Shown here: positions 15,099-24,027 of the stretch, piece after piece
Layout: every line of letters begins with the position of its first letter
Numbering within the stretch: position 1 is the first letter of the stretch
NCBI RefSeq assembly: GCF_000832065.1
Contig: NZ_JXQM01000021.1
Location: forward strand, 124,001-188,000
Length of the DNA: 64,000 bases
Direction of reading: 5' to 3'
Source of the DNA: Nitrosospira sp. NpAV
Lineage (GTDB): Bacteria > Pseudomonadota > Gammaproteobacteria > Burkholderiales > Nitrosomonadaceae
Notes under the pieces: model-generated
The model's database searches: none
What the model was told of the DNA's origin: nothing
The model's input: only the letters and a program-made list of their open reading frames with translations
Made by a program: the position numbers and the translations under genes

Positions 15099-18000
15099 CT
15101 AAGGGCGATACTCGCAAAGGGCATCCATTTCGACAAAATTCGATAAATGTTTGCGCAGGGGGTCTGAGTCTTCGAGTGAGGCCAGTAGCTTGCCGACCGC
15201 GCTTTGTTTTTTGAATTCGCATTCCTTGGCTCTGGGTGCCTCGCCCCGCAGATGATACAGCTTCGCAGCCGTCGCATATGCGCGCCAGGCAGCAAGCGGA
15301 ACTTCCACGCTCTCCACGATAGCGAGTGCTTCCGCAATTTGCGAATCAGCCTCATCCAAAGCATTTTCCTTTATCGCAATTTCGGCAAAAAATGAATGAC
15401 TCAGTGCAAGATAGGCATTCTCCGGCGCGCCAGCCGAAAGGTCGTGCAACCGCTGGGCGTAATAGCGCGCCTTTCCGAACTCGCCCAAGGATAGCCAGGC
15501 CTCGCAGGCTCCCTGGCAGGCGGGGAAGGAATAGTTGCGAGATAGCGGGAGCGATTCATTTTCCTCCGCTCGAAAAAAAATTTCAAAACATCGAATCGCT
15601 TCGTTATGGTCTCCAAGTCCGAGTAGCGCCCTTCCATGTATGGCTGAAAAATGAGCCGAGATATAGGTAGCCCAGGGTCCGGAATTCTCCGATGGGGCCT
15701 CCTCACAATATGTTTTGGCGCCTGCAAAATCGCAGGCTTCCACATGCAGCCAAGCCATCATGATCTGGCGATGCCAGCGGAGCGGTAAATTTGCATCGTT
15801 ACAATTGCATTCGAATGCACGCCTGCTCTCCTCCGCAACCTCGCGCAATTTTTGCCATTCGCCCAGATGCAGCAAAGCTAATCCGCAGTAATAATGTCCC
15901 ACCATAAACATGTAGCCATCGCCCAGCGTACGCGATAATGCCAAGGCTTCTTCAGCTGTTGCCCAGGCGCTTCTGTACCGCGAAGCCAGCAGTTCGATAT
16001 AGATATGCTGTGTCAGCCGGGTGTGAAGCAACTGTGGGCTGGCGATGGTTCGAGCGACCCCCATGGCTTCGTGGCAAGCGCTGGCGCAGTCCTCGCGCCA
16101 CTGACCGAACAATAGATTCAATCCACCCCACATGCCCTTGACCACCGATTGAAGAATTTTGTCATCGAGTCCTTTGCTGCGCGCCAATGCTTGTTCTGCC
16201 AGCTCCAGACATTCACGGCGATCCAGCCATACAAGAACGCGGCTCAGTTCGATAAGTGCCAAAACCTCCGCGCGGGAGCTTCCCGAGGCTCTGGCTGTGG
16301 CAAGCATATCCTCCAGATCGGCTTTGGCCCCCACCATATCGCCCAGCGAGCGTCTTATGGCCGACAATTGCTTCAAGAGGTCGATACGTGCTTCCGCCTG
16401 CTGTGCTCCCGGCAACCGGGCAATCATGCTCAATGCACGCACTAGGTAGTCATGGCCCTGGCGATTCGCGAAACGATGCGCGGCATTAGCAGCTGATAGC
16501 TTCAAATAGCGAACCGCTCGAATCCAGTCCCATCCTTTTTCAAAATGCAAGGCCAATTCCGCGGCATGTTTCAGATTCAACTCACCGTGCACCTGTTCCA
16601 GACATTCGCCGATGCGCAAATGCAATCGGATGAGTTCGCCGGGCGCGCATCGTCGATAGAGCACCTCAGCATACAGAGCATGACGGAACGCATAGTGGCC
16701 GACAACGTCACCCTGCGAACCCTGTTCCATGCCGTCGGGAAGCAGTATCTGTCCGCGCCTGACCAGGGCATCGCAGCAGCGTTCTACCTCGGCAGCCTTC
16801 ATATCGAGTACCGCACCCAGCAATATCACCGAGAAATGCGACCCTATCGCGGCGGCAACCTCCAGCACACGCTGCTCATCACGATTTAATCGTTCAATTT
16901 CGCGTTCAATCACACGCCGGATAGTATCCGGTAACGCCTTGTCCACCATTGACTCCCGCGATGGGGGCCATTGAGGGTGCTGATTTACTAGATATTCGAT
17001 CAGATTGGAGACGAATAGCGGATGTCCTCCGGTCCTGGCGAAAAGGGCCCGGCTTATAGAATCCGGCATTTCCATGGCCGGAAAACGCCGGGTAAGGTAG
17101 TCTTTGACCTCGTCCGGAGAAAACGGATCGATGGCTATTTCAGAACTCATCTCCCGTAGCTGCAATTCACGGTGTACCAGCGCAACGGAATGCGCCTGCA
17201 TGGCGGCATCGACTGGCCGATAGCTCGCCAGTATCAAGAGGGCCGCAGACTCGCTTCGCCGTGCCAGCAAACCGAGAAAATCCAGGGTTGCATGATCGCT
17301 CCAATGGAGATCCTCCAGTACGAGAATCAAGGAAGCATTCTTGCTCAAGGTTTCCAGCAGCTCGCACCCCTCGCGTATCATGCGTTCCCGGCTGGCACCG
17401 AAGATTTCACGCTGGAGAGTTTCTCGTTCCTCGGGCTGCAGTACTGATGGCAGCTGCGCAAGCCAGATCGGCGCGTGACGATGCAATAACTCGATCAGTT
17501 TGGCACCTTCCGGCGCGCGACAATGCTTCTCGATGGCTTCAATCATTGGAAGTAATGCCTCTCCCTGGCCGAAATGCTCCACGCAGCGCATGCGTAACAC
17601 CAATGGAGCGTATCCGCTGATCTCATTGAGAAACATTTCGATCAGGGTGGTTTTACCGATTCCCGGTTCACCCGTCAGGAAAGCTATCTGGCGCAGACCC
17701 TCCAGCGAACGCCGCCAGATATCCAGCAATTGGGCTTGGGCTGTTTCACGGCCGATCCACCAGTTTGCTCTGTCACTGGGCTGAATTGCACGGCGAATGC
17801 CGGCAGGGGACTGGTCTGCAAATTCCTCTCCTTTCGCCGATGCATTGACCGCGGTAACAGGAGCGATGAAGCGGTAGCCGCGTCGCGCGACCGTGACGAG
17901 ATAAGCTGGAGCGCGAGCATCGTCCCTGAGAGCCTGCCGCAGCTCGTTGATGCAAACTTTCAGCACCGATTCGCCGACGTGGCGATGCTGCCACACATTA

Positions 18001-18176
18001 TCCAGCAACTCATCCTTGGTCACCAGCTGCCCATGCCGTTCAATCAGATAACATAATGCAGCAAAATTCTTAGGCCGCAATGGCACCACCTGATCGTCAT
18101 GCCATAACATGGCGTTGACCTTGTCCAATCTGAAAGAATGGAACTTCCAGCAACTTGTCTGAATTCCGGTATTCAT
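15099..18176 (-). CDS. Large transcriptional regulator: winged helix, AAA ATPase, TPR-like repeats
   Basis: 1025 residues. Residues 10-106 are an OmpR/CadC-type winged helix (RPKNFAALCYLIERHGQLVTK ending RRGYRFIAP). Residues 140-420 are an AAA/STAND-type ATPase with Walker A GEPGIGKT (169-176) and Walker B LILVLEDLHW (Asp288/Asp289 region). The rest, about 520-1025, is helical with TPR-like repeats. Such proteins integrate a signal at the repeats and use ATP to switch DNA binding. The signal and targets are unknown. The efflux operon lies downstream on the same strand, an obvious candidate target. Its own promoter region includes TTAACCAATATTTAA at 18211-18225, also found before the XRE gene. 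Confidence 0.88.
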   Translation of the reverse strand: MNTGIQTSCWKFHSFRLDKVNAMLWHDDQVVPLRPKNFAALCYLIERHGQLVTKDELLDNVWQHRHVGESVLKVCINELRQALRDDARAPAYLVTVARRGYRFIAPVTAVNASAKGEEFADQSPAGIRRAIQPSDRANWWIGRETAQAQLLDIWRRSLEGLRQIAFLTGEPGIGKTTLIEMFLNEISGYAPLVLRMRCVEHFGQGEALLPMIEAIEKHCRAPEGAKLIELLHRHAPIWLAQLPSVLQPEERETLQREIFGASRERMIREGCELLETLSKNASLILVLEDLHWSDHATLDFLGLLARRSESAALLILASYRPVDAAMQAHSVALVHRELQLREMSSEIAIDPFSPDEVKDYLTRRFPAMEMPDSISRALFARTGGHPLFVSNLIEYLVNQHPQWPPSRESMVDKALPDTIRRVIEREIERLNRDEQRVLEVAAAIGSHFSVILLGAVLDMKAAEVERCCDALVRRGQILLPDGMEQGSQGDVVGHYAFRHALYAEVLYRRCAPGELIRLHLRIGECLEQVHGELNLKHAAELALHFEKGWDWIRAVRYLKLSAANAAHRFANRQGHDYLVRALSMIARLPGAQQAEARIDLLKQLSAIRRSLGDMVGAKADLEDMLATARASGSSRAEVLALIELSRVLVWLDRRECLELAEQALARSKGLDDKILQSVVKGMWGGLNLLFGQWREDCASACHEAMGVARTIASPQLLHTRLTQHIYIELLASRYRSAWATAEEALALSRTLGDGYMFMVGHYYCGLALLHLGEWQKLREVAEESRRAFECNCNDANLPLRWHRQIMMAWLHVEACDFAGAKTYCEEAPSENSGPWATYISAHFSAIHGRALLGLGDHNEAIRCFEIFFRAEENESLPLSRNYSFPACQGACEAWLSLGEFGKARYYAQRLHDLSAGAPENAYLALSHSFFAEIAIKENALDEADSQIAEALAIVESVEVPLAAWRAYATAAKLYHLRGEAPRAKECEFKKQSAVGKLLASLEDSDPLRKHLSNFVEMDALCEYRP

Positions 18177-18532
18177 ATTTGTATTATTCCGCTTTCAGAG
18201 GACGGTAAATTTAACCAATATTTAACTGTATTTTTACGACTTCCCACTCAAATTAACATATTGTCCGGTTATACCTCATGGTTCTCCGGCAATTCCAGTG
18301 CGGTTGAGGAAAATCTGGGGGAGTTGGTTTCCCTCGGTCATGCTCAGTTGTGTTTTAAGGTTTTCTAGTTGAATTCCAGACGCATGAAAAATGAAATTGG
18401 AGCATAGCTTCATCCCATCGGGTAATAAACGAATTGTTTTGGCATTTATATAAAATGGCGGTTCAGATGCCTATTTTAAGACCAGGCACCGAACGCGCAT
18501 CTATCCAGGCGGCAGCTCCGAGGAAATGGGTA
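18177..18532. other. Divergent promoter region
   Basis: About 355 bp between the minus-strand regulator and the plus-strand small ORF. AT-rich, with a TTAACCAATATTTAA stretch at 18211-18225. No gene is credible. Confidence 0.4.
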
Positions 18533-18835
18533 ATGAAAAAATCAGAATTGATAGATATGTTTGGTTTAAGTGGTGATTCATCAAGTAATGATCAGCTGGA
18601 TGATTTACTTTTTTGCCTTGAATCAAACATTCCAAATGTACTTGAAACAAATTCGAAAGTCACCTGTTTACCATCCTTTACGCCAGCAACCACCGCACGT
18701 TCGAGGTCCGGCGGTATTACCGCCGCTTTTAAGAAACAAAACGGGATGGTTTCAGATTTGACACCGCCACGCAAAGCCCGAGGCTTATTGCATGAATCCC
18801 TATCGCGCTCGATGAGACGGATCGTAGCACAGTGA
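18533..18835 (+). CDS. Small ORF translationally coupled to a methyltransferase gene
   Basis: 100 residues, starting MKKSELIDMFGLSGDSSSND, with GAGG 9 nt before the ATG. The first half is acidic and could form a helix (DQLDDLLFCLESNIPNVL). The second half is basic, with Ser/Thr/Arg-rich segments. The stop codon overlaps the ATG of the methyltransferase gene (TGATG), which suggests coupled translation and supports this being a real gene. No family is recognised. A leader-plus-core peptide modified by the methyltransferase is one possible reading; a chance frame or a degraded gene is another. Confidence 0.45.
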   Translation: MKKSELIDMFGLSGDSSSNDQLDDLLFCLESNIPNVLETNSKVTCLPSFTPATTARSRSGGITAAFKKQNGMVSDLTPPRKARGLLHESLSRSMRRIVAQ

Positions 18836-19662
18836 TGATCTGCAACCATTATCAGACGCAGACGTTCACCGAGCAGTTGCCGCTTGAGGCGATCCCATCC
18901 GCAGAATTGCCCGGTCATTCAGCATCGATACAAATGCTGATTGAAATGAGCGGCGTGCATGCCACGGAGACCGTGCTCGATGTTGGCTGCGGCTCCGGTC
19001 TGGTCGCATGTGAGTTTGCTCCCCATGTCCGGTTTGTAACGGGTGTCGATATCACTCCCAGAATGATAAAAGCAGCCAAAGAAAGGCAGATTGAAAAACG
19101 ACTCGATAATCTTGTCTGGCGAATTGGAGACGCGTCCCTGCTTTCCTTTTCATCGAATAGCTTTGACGTGGTTCTGGCTCGATACAGTTTTCACCACTTC
19201 GAGAAACCAGAAATGGTTTTGTCCGAAATGATTCGGGTTTGCAAGCCGGGGGGCCGTGTCCTGGTGGCTGATGTTGTCATGCCATCAGATAAGGCGGAGG
19301 CCTATAATCAACTTGAAAAGCTGCGCGACCCATCGAATATAAGGGCCTTGAAAATATCTGAAATCGTCAGGCTCATCCATAATTCGAGACTTTTGGATTT
19401 GAAGATCCAGCAACATAAAATCGAGGGCGACGTTGAGCAGCAATTAAACAGCTCATTTCTCGGCCCGGGCGACGCAGACAAAATCCGCATGCTGTTCAAA
19501 TCGGATATCGATAAGGATCGTTTGGGAATCAACGTCCACCTCGACGGCAAGGCGATCCGCTTTGCTATTCCAATTGTGGTTTTCGCCGGCACGAAAGCCC
19601 GGTGCCCAGCCGGATTGAAGCCATCGCCCGTGGCTATTTCCAGCCCTTCGTTTACCGGCTAG
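18835..19662 (+). CDS. Class I SAM-dependent methyltransferase (UbiE-like fold)
   Basis: 275 residues from ATG 18835; a GTG at 18832 is an alternative. The Rossmann SAM-binding motif I is VLDVGCGSG (about 47-55). An acidic residue after beta-2 (GVDITPRM), motif FDVVLARYSFHHFEKPE and the post-motif KPGGRVLVADVV follow, as in Methyltransf_11/UbiE proteins. The substrate cannot be predicted. The C-terminal 90 residues diverge from ubiquinone methyltransferases. It overlaps the small upstream ORF and is followed by a good terminator, so the two form a short transcription unit. The extra C-terminal tail after FAGTKARC is low-complexity. Confidence 0.85.
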   Translation: MICNHYQTQTFTEQLPLEAIPSAELPGHSASIQMLIEMSGVHATETVLDVGCGSGLVACEFAPHVRFVTGVDITPRMIKAAKERQIEKRLDNLVWRIGDASLLSFSSNSFDVVLARYSFHHFEKPEMVLSEMIRVCKPGGRVLVADVVMPSDKAEAYNQLEKLRDPSNIRALKISEIVRLIHNSRLLDLKIQQHKIEGDVEQQLNSSFLGPGDADKIRMLFKSDIDKDRLGINVHLDGKAIRFAIPIVVFAGTKARCPAGLKPSPVAISSPSFTG

Positions 19663-19710
19663 GCACGGGACGGTCTACTTCTTTCTCGCCGGATCAAGTC
19701 TTATCCTCCC

Positions 19711-19739
19711 GCAGCCGCCTATCGGCGGCTGATTTTTTT
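19711..19739 (+). terminator. Rho-independent terminator
   Basis: GCAGCCGCCTATCGGCGGCTG forms an 8-bp GC-rich stem with a short loop, followed by ATTTTTTT. It ends the methyltransferase transcript and may also serve the convergent histidine kinase gene. Confidence 0.85.
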
Positions 19740-19795
19740 GCCTATCCCTGTTAAGGTTGGGAGGAACATCATATCTTCTTGTCGCCTCGCCGGAT

Positions 19796-21157
19796 TCAGG
19801 CGCGCTGCAGGCGGATATAAATACCCAATCCCCCATCCGGTTCGTTCCTCGCCCTGATTTCGCCGCCATACAACCGGACAGCGCGTTCGGCAATGGCTAA
19901 TCCGAGCCCGTGCCCACCGCTCAAACGATCTCTTGCTTCCCCTATTCTTACGAATGGCTCAAACAGATGAGACAGCATTTCTTCGGGTGCCCCGGGTCCG
20001 TGATCACGCACTTGAATAATAATGCTGTCCGGCTTTCCAGCCTCTTCCAGCATGCTGATTTCAACTGTCGTATCCCGTTTTGTGTATTTGATGGCGTTGC
20101 GAACGACATTCTCGATCGCGCTGCGAAGCAGCATGGCATTTGCCTTGATCAGGGCAGGAAAGGCTTTTTGCAACTTTACTTGGCAATCCACTGACTCCGC
20201 TTCGAATTGTGCATCCTCTATAAGTCCTTCGAGCAGATCCCGTATATCAATCTGCTCGATATGTGCCGCGTCTACCCCCGCTTCCAGGCGGGCGAGTTCG
20301 AGTAGCTGGCCGATCAATTCATTCAGTCGCTCTATCTCAATCTCAATGCGGTCGAGTTCTTTTTCAGCCTGACCAGACGATCGCTGCCGGGCAAGACCTA
20401 ATGCGACCTGCAAGCGTGCGAGCGGAGAACGCAGCTCATGGGAAGCGTCGCTCAGTAACTGCCGCTGCGCACCAAATACCCTCTCCAACCGTTCGGCCAT
20501 CTTATCGAACGCACCCGCCAGGTCGGCAATTTCATCCCGGCGGCCGCCCATGGAAGGAACGACCCGCTGAGTAAGGTCTCCAGCCGCGATTTGTTGGGCG
20601 GCACGCCGCAGCCGCTCAAGCGGAAAGGTCAGGTAGCGGCTAAGCAGCAGGCAAATCAGCGCACTCACCAGCGCTGCGATAGACACCGGAAGCGCCATGA
20701 CTCGGGGACGTTGCAGAACCCTCAGCAGGGTGATACTTTGAAAATCAGGGATCATGCGGTAGGAGCTGCCATCCGGTAACCTGATGGGCTGCCGGTGAGA
20801 CGGCTTTTTTCGTACGCCGTGCTCCCCATGTTCCCGCCTTCGATCCAGCCTGGCAGTGATGTCGGCAGGAACTTCTCTCTCAAGCAGATCCTTCCCCGCC
20901 TCATCGATCAGGAAAATGGGTATGGCTTCACTATGGTCCAGGCGATGCAGCCATTCTTCAAGCCCTGCGATACCTCTCTGTTTCGCGATCGTTTGGCCTT
21001 GATCGAAATATTCCGACAGACGCGCATGCATGCTGCCGATATCTTGTTGTGTCCGGATATGTTCGAGATAGCTCGAAGCTGCGAACATCAGCAGTGCGGC
21101 AAAAATGATCAGCGTAAGCCAGAACGACAGGAATATTTTCCAGAATAGTCTATGCAC
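19796..21157 (-). CDS. CpxA-like envelope-stress sensor histidine kinase
   Basis: 453 residues. Transmembrane helix 1 is about residues 9-30 and helix 2 about 153-174, with a periplasmic domain of some 120 residues between. A HAMP domain (about 175-228) is followed by HisKA with SDASHELRSPLARL (phospho-acceptor His240). HATPase boxes follow: NVVRNAIKYT, DHGPGAP and SGGHGLGLAI. The gene overlaps the end of the response-regulator gene, so the pair is one operon. The divergent Spy/CpxP-like gene and the GTAAA-N5-GTAAA box make a Cpx-type envelope stress role likely. The periplasmic domain is not obviously E. coli CpxA-like. Confidence 0.88.
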   Translation of the reverse strand: MHRLFWKIFLSFWLTLIIFAALLMFAASSYLEHIRTQQDIGSMHARLSEYFDQGQTIAKQRGIAGLEEWLHRLDHSEAIPIFLIDEAGKDLLEREVPADITARLDRRREHGEHGVRKKPSHRQPIRLPDGSSYRMIPDFQSITLLRVLQRPRVMALPVSIAALVSALICLLLSRYLTFPLERLRRAAQQIAAGDLTQRVVPSMGGRRDEIADLAGAFDKMAERLERVFGAQRQLLSDASHELRSPLARLQVALGLARQRSSGQAEKELDRIEIEIERLNELIGQLLELARLEAGVDAAHIEQIDIRDLLEGLIEDAQFEAESVDCQVKLQKAFPALIKANAMLLRSAIENVVRNAIKYTKRDTTVEISMLEEAGKPDSIIIQVRDHGPGAPEEMLSHLFEPFVRIGEARDRLSGGHGLGLAIAERAVRLYGGEIRARNEPDGGLGIYIRLQRA

Positions 21158-21858
21158 TACGAGGTCCGCGAATAAATGTAACCAACGCCGCGGATGGTTT
21201 TAATCCGTTCCTGGCCATCGGATAACGGACCCAGTTTTTTACGCAGATTGCTTACGTGCATGTCGAGACTGCGGTCATAACGGCTCAATTTGCGGCTAAG
21301 CGCCCGTTCGGACAGATTCGCTTTCGACACAACGTTGCCGGCTTCGCGCAGCAATATCCCCAACACACTGAATTCCGTGCTGGTCATGGGTACGGCATTA
21401 TTGCCACAAACCACGGTGCGTGAACCCATATGCATGACAAGATCATCCAGTGCGATCCGGTCAGTCCGCTCGGCGCCATTTTGCAACTCGCCTTTTGACT
21501 CCGCTCTTCTGAGGATCGCGCGAATCCGCGCTACCAGTACGCGCGGACTGGAGGGCTTGGCCAGATAGTCGTCCGCGCCGAGCTCAAGCCCGACAATGCT
21601 ATCGATGTCATCCCCCCGGGCCGTCAGCATCAGCACGGGAAGTAAAGAGCGCGCGCGCAGGTCACGCAATACATCGAAACCGTTTCGAATGGGCATCATG
21701 ACGTCCAGTATCAGGAGGTCATACGGGTTGGCCAGCGCCTTGCCCAGCGCTGCGCCGCCATCATGAGCCACATCGACGTCGAAGCCCTCCTTGCCGAGGT
21801 AATCGACCAGCATATGGCTTAACTCAATGTCGTCATCCGCCAGTAGTATGCGCGCCAT
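21157..21858 (-). CDS. CpxR-like OmpR-family response regulator
   Basis: 233 residues. The receiver domain has LADDD, phospho-acceptor Asp52 in LLILDVMMP and a switch threonine in LMLTARGD. Lys is in place in DDYLAKPSSP, with an extra Ser where Phe is usual. The winged-helix output (about 135-230) ends with RSLDMHVSNLRKKLG and IRGVGYIYS. It should bind the GTAAA box 102 bp upstream of its own start and activate both itself and the Spy/CpxP-like gene. Its stop codon overlaps the start of the kinase gene. Confidence 0.9.
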   Translation of the reverse strand: MARILLADDDIELSHMLVDYLGKEGFDVDVAHDGGAALGKALANPYDLLILDVMMPIRNGFDVLRDLRARSLLPVLMLTARGDDIDSIVGLELGADDYLAKPSSPRVLVARIRAILRRAESKGELQNGAERTDRIALDDLVMHMGSRTVVCGNNAVPMTSTEFSVLGILLREAGNVVSKANLSERALSRKLSRYDRSLDMHVSNLRKKLGPLSDGQERIKTIRGVGYIYSRTS

Positions 21859-21959
21859 CCGTTTTCCGAAGTGAAGCTGTTACGGGGCCACCCAGGTAAT
21901 TTCGTCGTGTTACGGATATTGCCAAATTACGGCAAACAAATACAGCAATCCCTGAATTC

Positions 21960-21974
21960 TTTACATAAATTTAC
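21960..21974. promoter_or_regulatory. CpxR-type binding box
   Basis: TTTACATAAATTTAC reads GTAAATTTATGTAAA on the minus strand, an exact match to the enterobacterial CpxR consensus GTAAA-N5-GTAAA. It lies between the divergently transcribed cpxR-like gene (start 21858) and the Spy/CpxP-like gene (start 22083), where control of both would be expected. Confidence 0.7.
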
Positions 21975-22082
21975 GCTTTCATCACCCACCTTGACAGCGC
22001 CTAACTTTATTCTTTGCCCATATCGTGCGGGCCATGGGGGTCATCACGATATCCGTAAAAACTTATCAAGAGGAACCAGCTA

Positions 22083-22574
22083 ATGAAAACTATCACGAAA
22101 ATTTCGCTAATCGGCTGCCTATTGGCGACCAGCAGCGCCTTGGCAGGCCCGCAAGCCGACACGGGTACCGGGAAAGCGGTGCAGGAATGCCGCCATGGCG
22201 CGCATTCCAGGATGGGGAACGGCATGGACGGAGGTGAACGTTTCTTGAACCGGATGACGGATCGCCTGAAACTTACCCCCGATCAGCGTTCCTCGGTTGA
22301 AGCCGTTTTGCAGAAATCGAAATCTCAAATGGTAAATTTGAAGGAAAAGATGCAGACAAACCGCAAGGCGTTACGTGAACTCAAGCGGAATGGCAACAGC
22401 GACAGCAGCCAGGTGCAAGCATTGGCCCAAGAGCGGGGCAATCTGGTGGCTGAATCAATCATTCAGCGTAGCAAGGTACGCAACGAGATTCGGCTGGTAC
22501 TGACTGATACCCAGCGGGAACAGATGAAACAGATGCGCGAGGAGCATAAGCACGGGCATCACAATAAAGGGTAA
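22083..22574 (+). CDS. Periplasmic Spy/CpxP-family LTxxQ protein
   Basis: 163 residues. A signal peptide (MKTITKISLIGCLLATSSALA) is followed by a His/Gly-rich segment and a helical domain with two LTxxQ-type motifs, LTPDQRSSV and LTDTQREQM. A HKHGHHNKG tail could bind metals. Spy and CpxP are periplasmic helical chaperones; CpxP also dampens CpxA. Divergent from a CpxR-like regulator and preceded by a CpxR-type box, it fits the role of stress chaperone and feedback component of that system. AGGA lies before the ATG. Confidence 0.85.
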   Translation: MKTITKISLIGCLLATSSALAGPQADTGTGKAVQECRHGAHSRMGNGMDGGERFLNRMTDRLKLTPDQRSSVEAVLQKSKSQMVNLKEKMQTNRKALRELKRNGNSDSSQVQALAQERGNLVAESIIQRSKVRNEIRLVLTDTQREQMKQMREEHKHGHHNKG

Positions 22575-22586
22575 GGTCAGACACGG

Positions 22587-22612
22587 GGCGGTTTGACATA
22601 TGTCAAACCGCC
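22587..22612 (+). repeat. 26-bp perfect palindrome after the Spy-like gene
   Basis: GGCGGTTTGACAT pairs with its reverse complement with no spacer, and the flanks extend it imperfectly (CACGG/CCGTG). It starts 13 bp after the stop codon. Without a T-run it is a doubtful terminator. It could be an exported-gene 3' stabiliser or a protein-binding site. Confidence 0.6.
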
Positions 22613-22821
22613 GTGGCCCTTGCAAAGCCTCCACCAATTAGAACGACTCGCACTTTAATTTAACTGTTGGCAAGCAGATTCAAAACTCGCGACGAAACCT
22701 ATTTCTGGTGACGACAGCCAGTGCGTGCATTGCGTAGTAACGGTCATGCCGCCGATGATGCGTTATTTGCATACCTATCGCCGCTCGGCTGGGAGCCCAT
22801 CAGCCTGACGTGAATTTTTCT

Positions 22822-23943
22822 TTAGTCGATCGGCCATGGCATTGTCTTCGGCACAGTGACTTCCCTTCTTGCGTCAGGTTCGGGTTGGCGCCCGACCGGG
22901 TCGACATCGCGCCACCACGGTTCAACTCGTTCCGCATGCGCTGGTTCAATCGGTTCTCCGAGGCGCGGCATCACCAGTTGCACGCCCGCTTTCGGGCCCA
23001 GCTCCAGCAAGGTTTCCGGAGGCTCGTCCCAGGCGTGCATCGCCAAGTTGAATGTTCCCCAGTGCACGGGCAGGAAAGGACCGCCACCAAGCAACTTCAG
23101 TGCTTCAAGCGCGTTCTTCGGGCCCAGGTGCATGTCGCCCCAGGCAGGATCGAAGGCGCCCACTTCCAGCATCACCAGGTCGAACGGGCCAAACCGTTCA
23201 CGGATGGCCTGGTATTCCGTGGTGAGACCCGTATCGCCGCTGAAGAACACCGTGTGATGCGGCGAGCGAATCACGAGCGAAGACCATAATGTCGTGTTGC
23301 GACCGCGCAGGCTGCGCCCGGAAAAGTGTTGCGACGGCGCGGCGGTTACCACCAGTTCGCTGTTCGGCAAGCGGTGCGATTCCCACCAGTCGAGTTCGAC
23401 GATGCGCTCGGACCGCACGCCCCAGGCTTCAAGGTGTGCACCGACTCCGAGCGAAGTCACGAACGGCACGTCGCGCTTGGCAAGTTCGCGGATGGTCGGA
23501 TAATCGAGATGGTCGTAATGGTCGTGTGAAACGATCACCAGATCTACCGGCGGCATGGCGCGCAACGGAACTGGAATGGGCTGGAATCGCTTGGGGCCAG
23601 CAAGCCGCGATGGTGATGCGCGCAGCCCCCAGACCGGATCGGTAAGCACGCGGATGCCGTCGATCTCGATCAGAAGCGTGGAATGCCCGAGCCAGGTGGC
23701 GCGCAGCCCGCTGGCCGGCCGCCTGGCCCAAGTATCCAGCGGATTCATTGAAGGTAGCGGCCGCCGTGGCACACGCCGTTTGCCGCCGCAGAGAAACTCG
23801 CTGAGCGTCGGCATCGCAGCGTTCGGATCTCGCAAGTTCGGAATGATCGGATGCACGTTCCGGAATTGGTCGCCCACCCATAGCGGAGATGCGAGCAAAC
23901 GTTCCAGTCGTGCGCCCTGCGATCTTTTGCCCAACGATTTCAT
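22822..23943 (-). CDS. Metallo-beta-lactamase-fold hydrolase (NAPE-PLD/UlaG-like)
   Basis: 373 residues, cytoplasmic. The metal-binding signature HDHYDH is at about 140-145, after the core strand WLGHSTLLIEIDGIRVLTDPVW. Further ligands appear in FFSGDTGL (Asp) and LPVHWGTF (His). This order and the WLGHS motif are typical of the Lactamase_B_2 subgroup that includes bacterial NAPE-phospholipase-D-like and UlaG-like enzymes. They hydrolyse phosphodiester or lactone bonds. The true substrate is unknown. It stands alone, with neighbours on the same strand not obviously related. Confidence 0.85.
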   Translation of the reverse strand: MKSLGKRSQGARLERLLASPLWVGDQFRNVHPIIPNLRDPNAAMPTLSEFLCGGKRRVPRRPLPSMNPLDTWARRPASGLRATWLGHSTLLIEIDGIRVLTDPVWGLRASPSRLAGPKRFQPIPVPLRAMPPVDLVIVSHDHYDHLDYPTIRELAKRDVPFVTSLGVGAHLEAWGVRSERIVELDWWESHRLPNSELVVTAAPSQHFSGRSLRGRNTTLWSSLVIRSPHHTVFFSGDTGLTTEYQAIRERFGPFDLVMLEVGAFDPAWGDMHLGPKNALEALKLLGGGPFLPVHWGTFNLAMHAWDEPPETLLELGPKAGVQLVMPRLGEPIEPAHAERVEPWWRDVDPVGRQPEPDARREVTVPKTMPWPID

Positions 23944-24027
23944 ATTGTGATCTCCGATATAAAAGAAGTGCCATTCCTATACTTTGGCACTACCGAAGAA
24001 ATTTTCAATATCCGCCGCCAGAATTCT

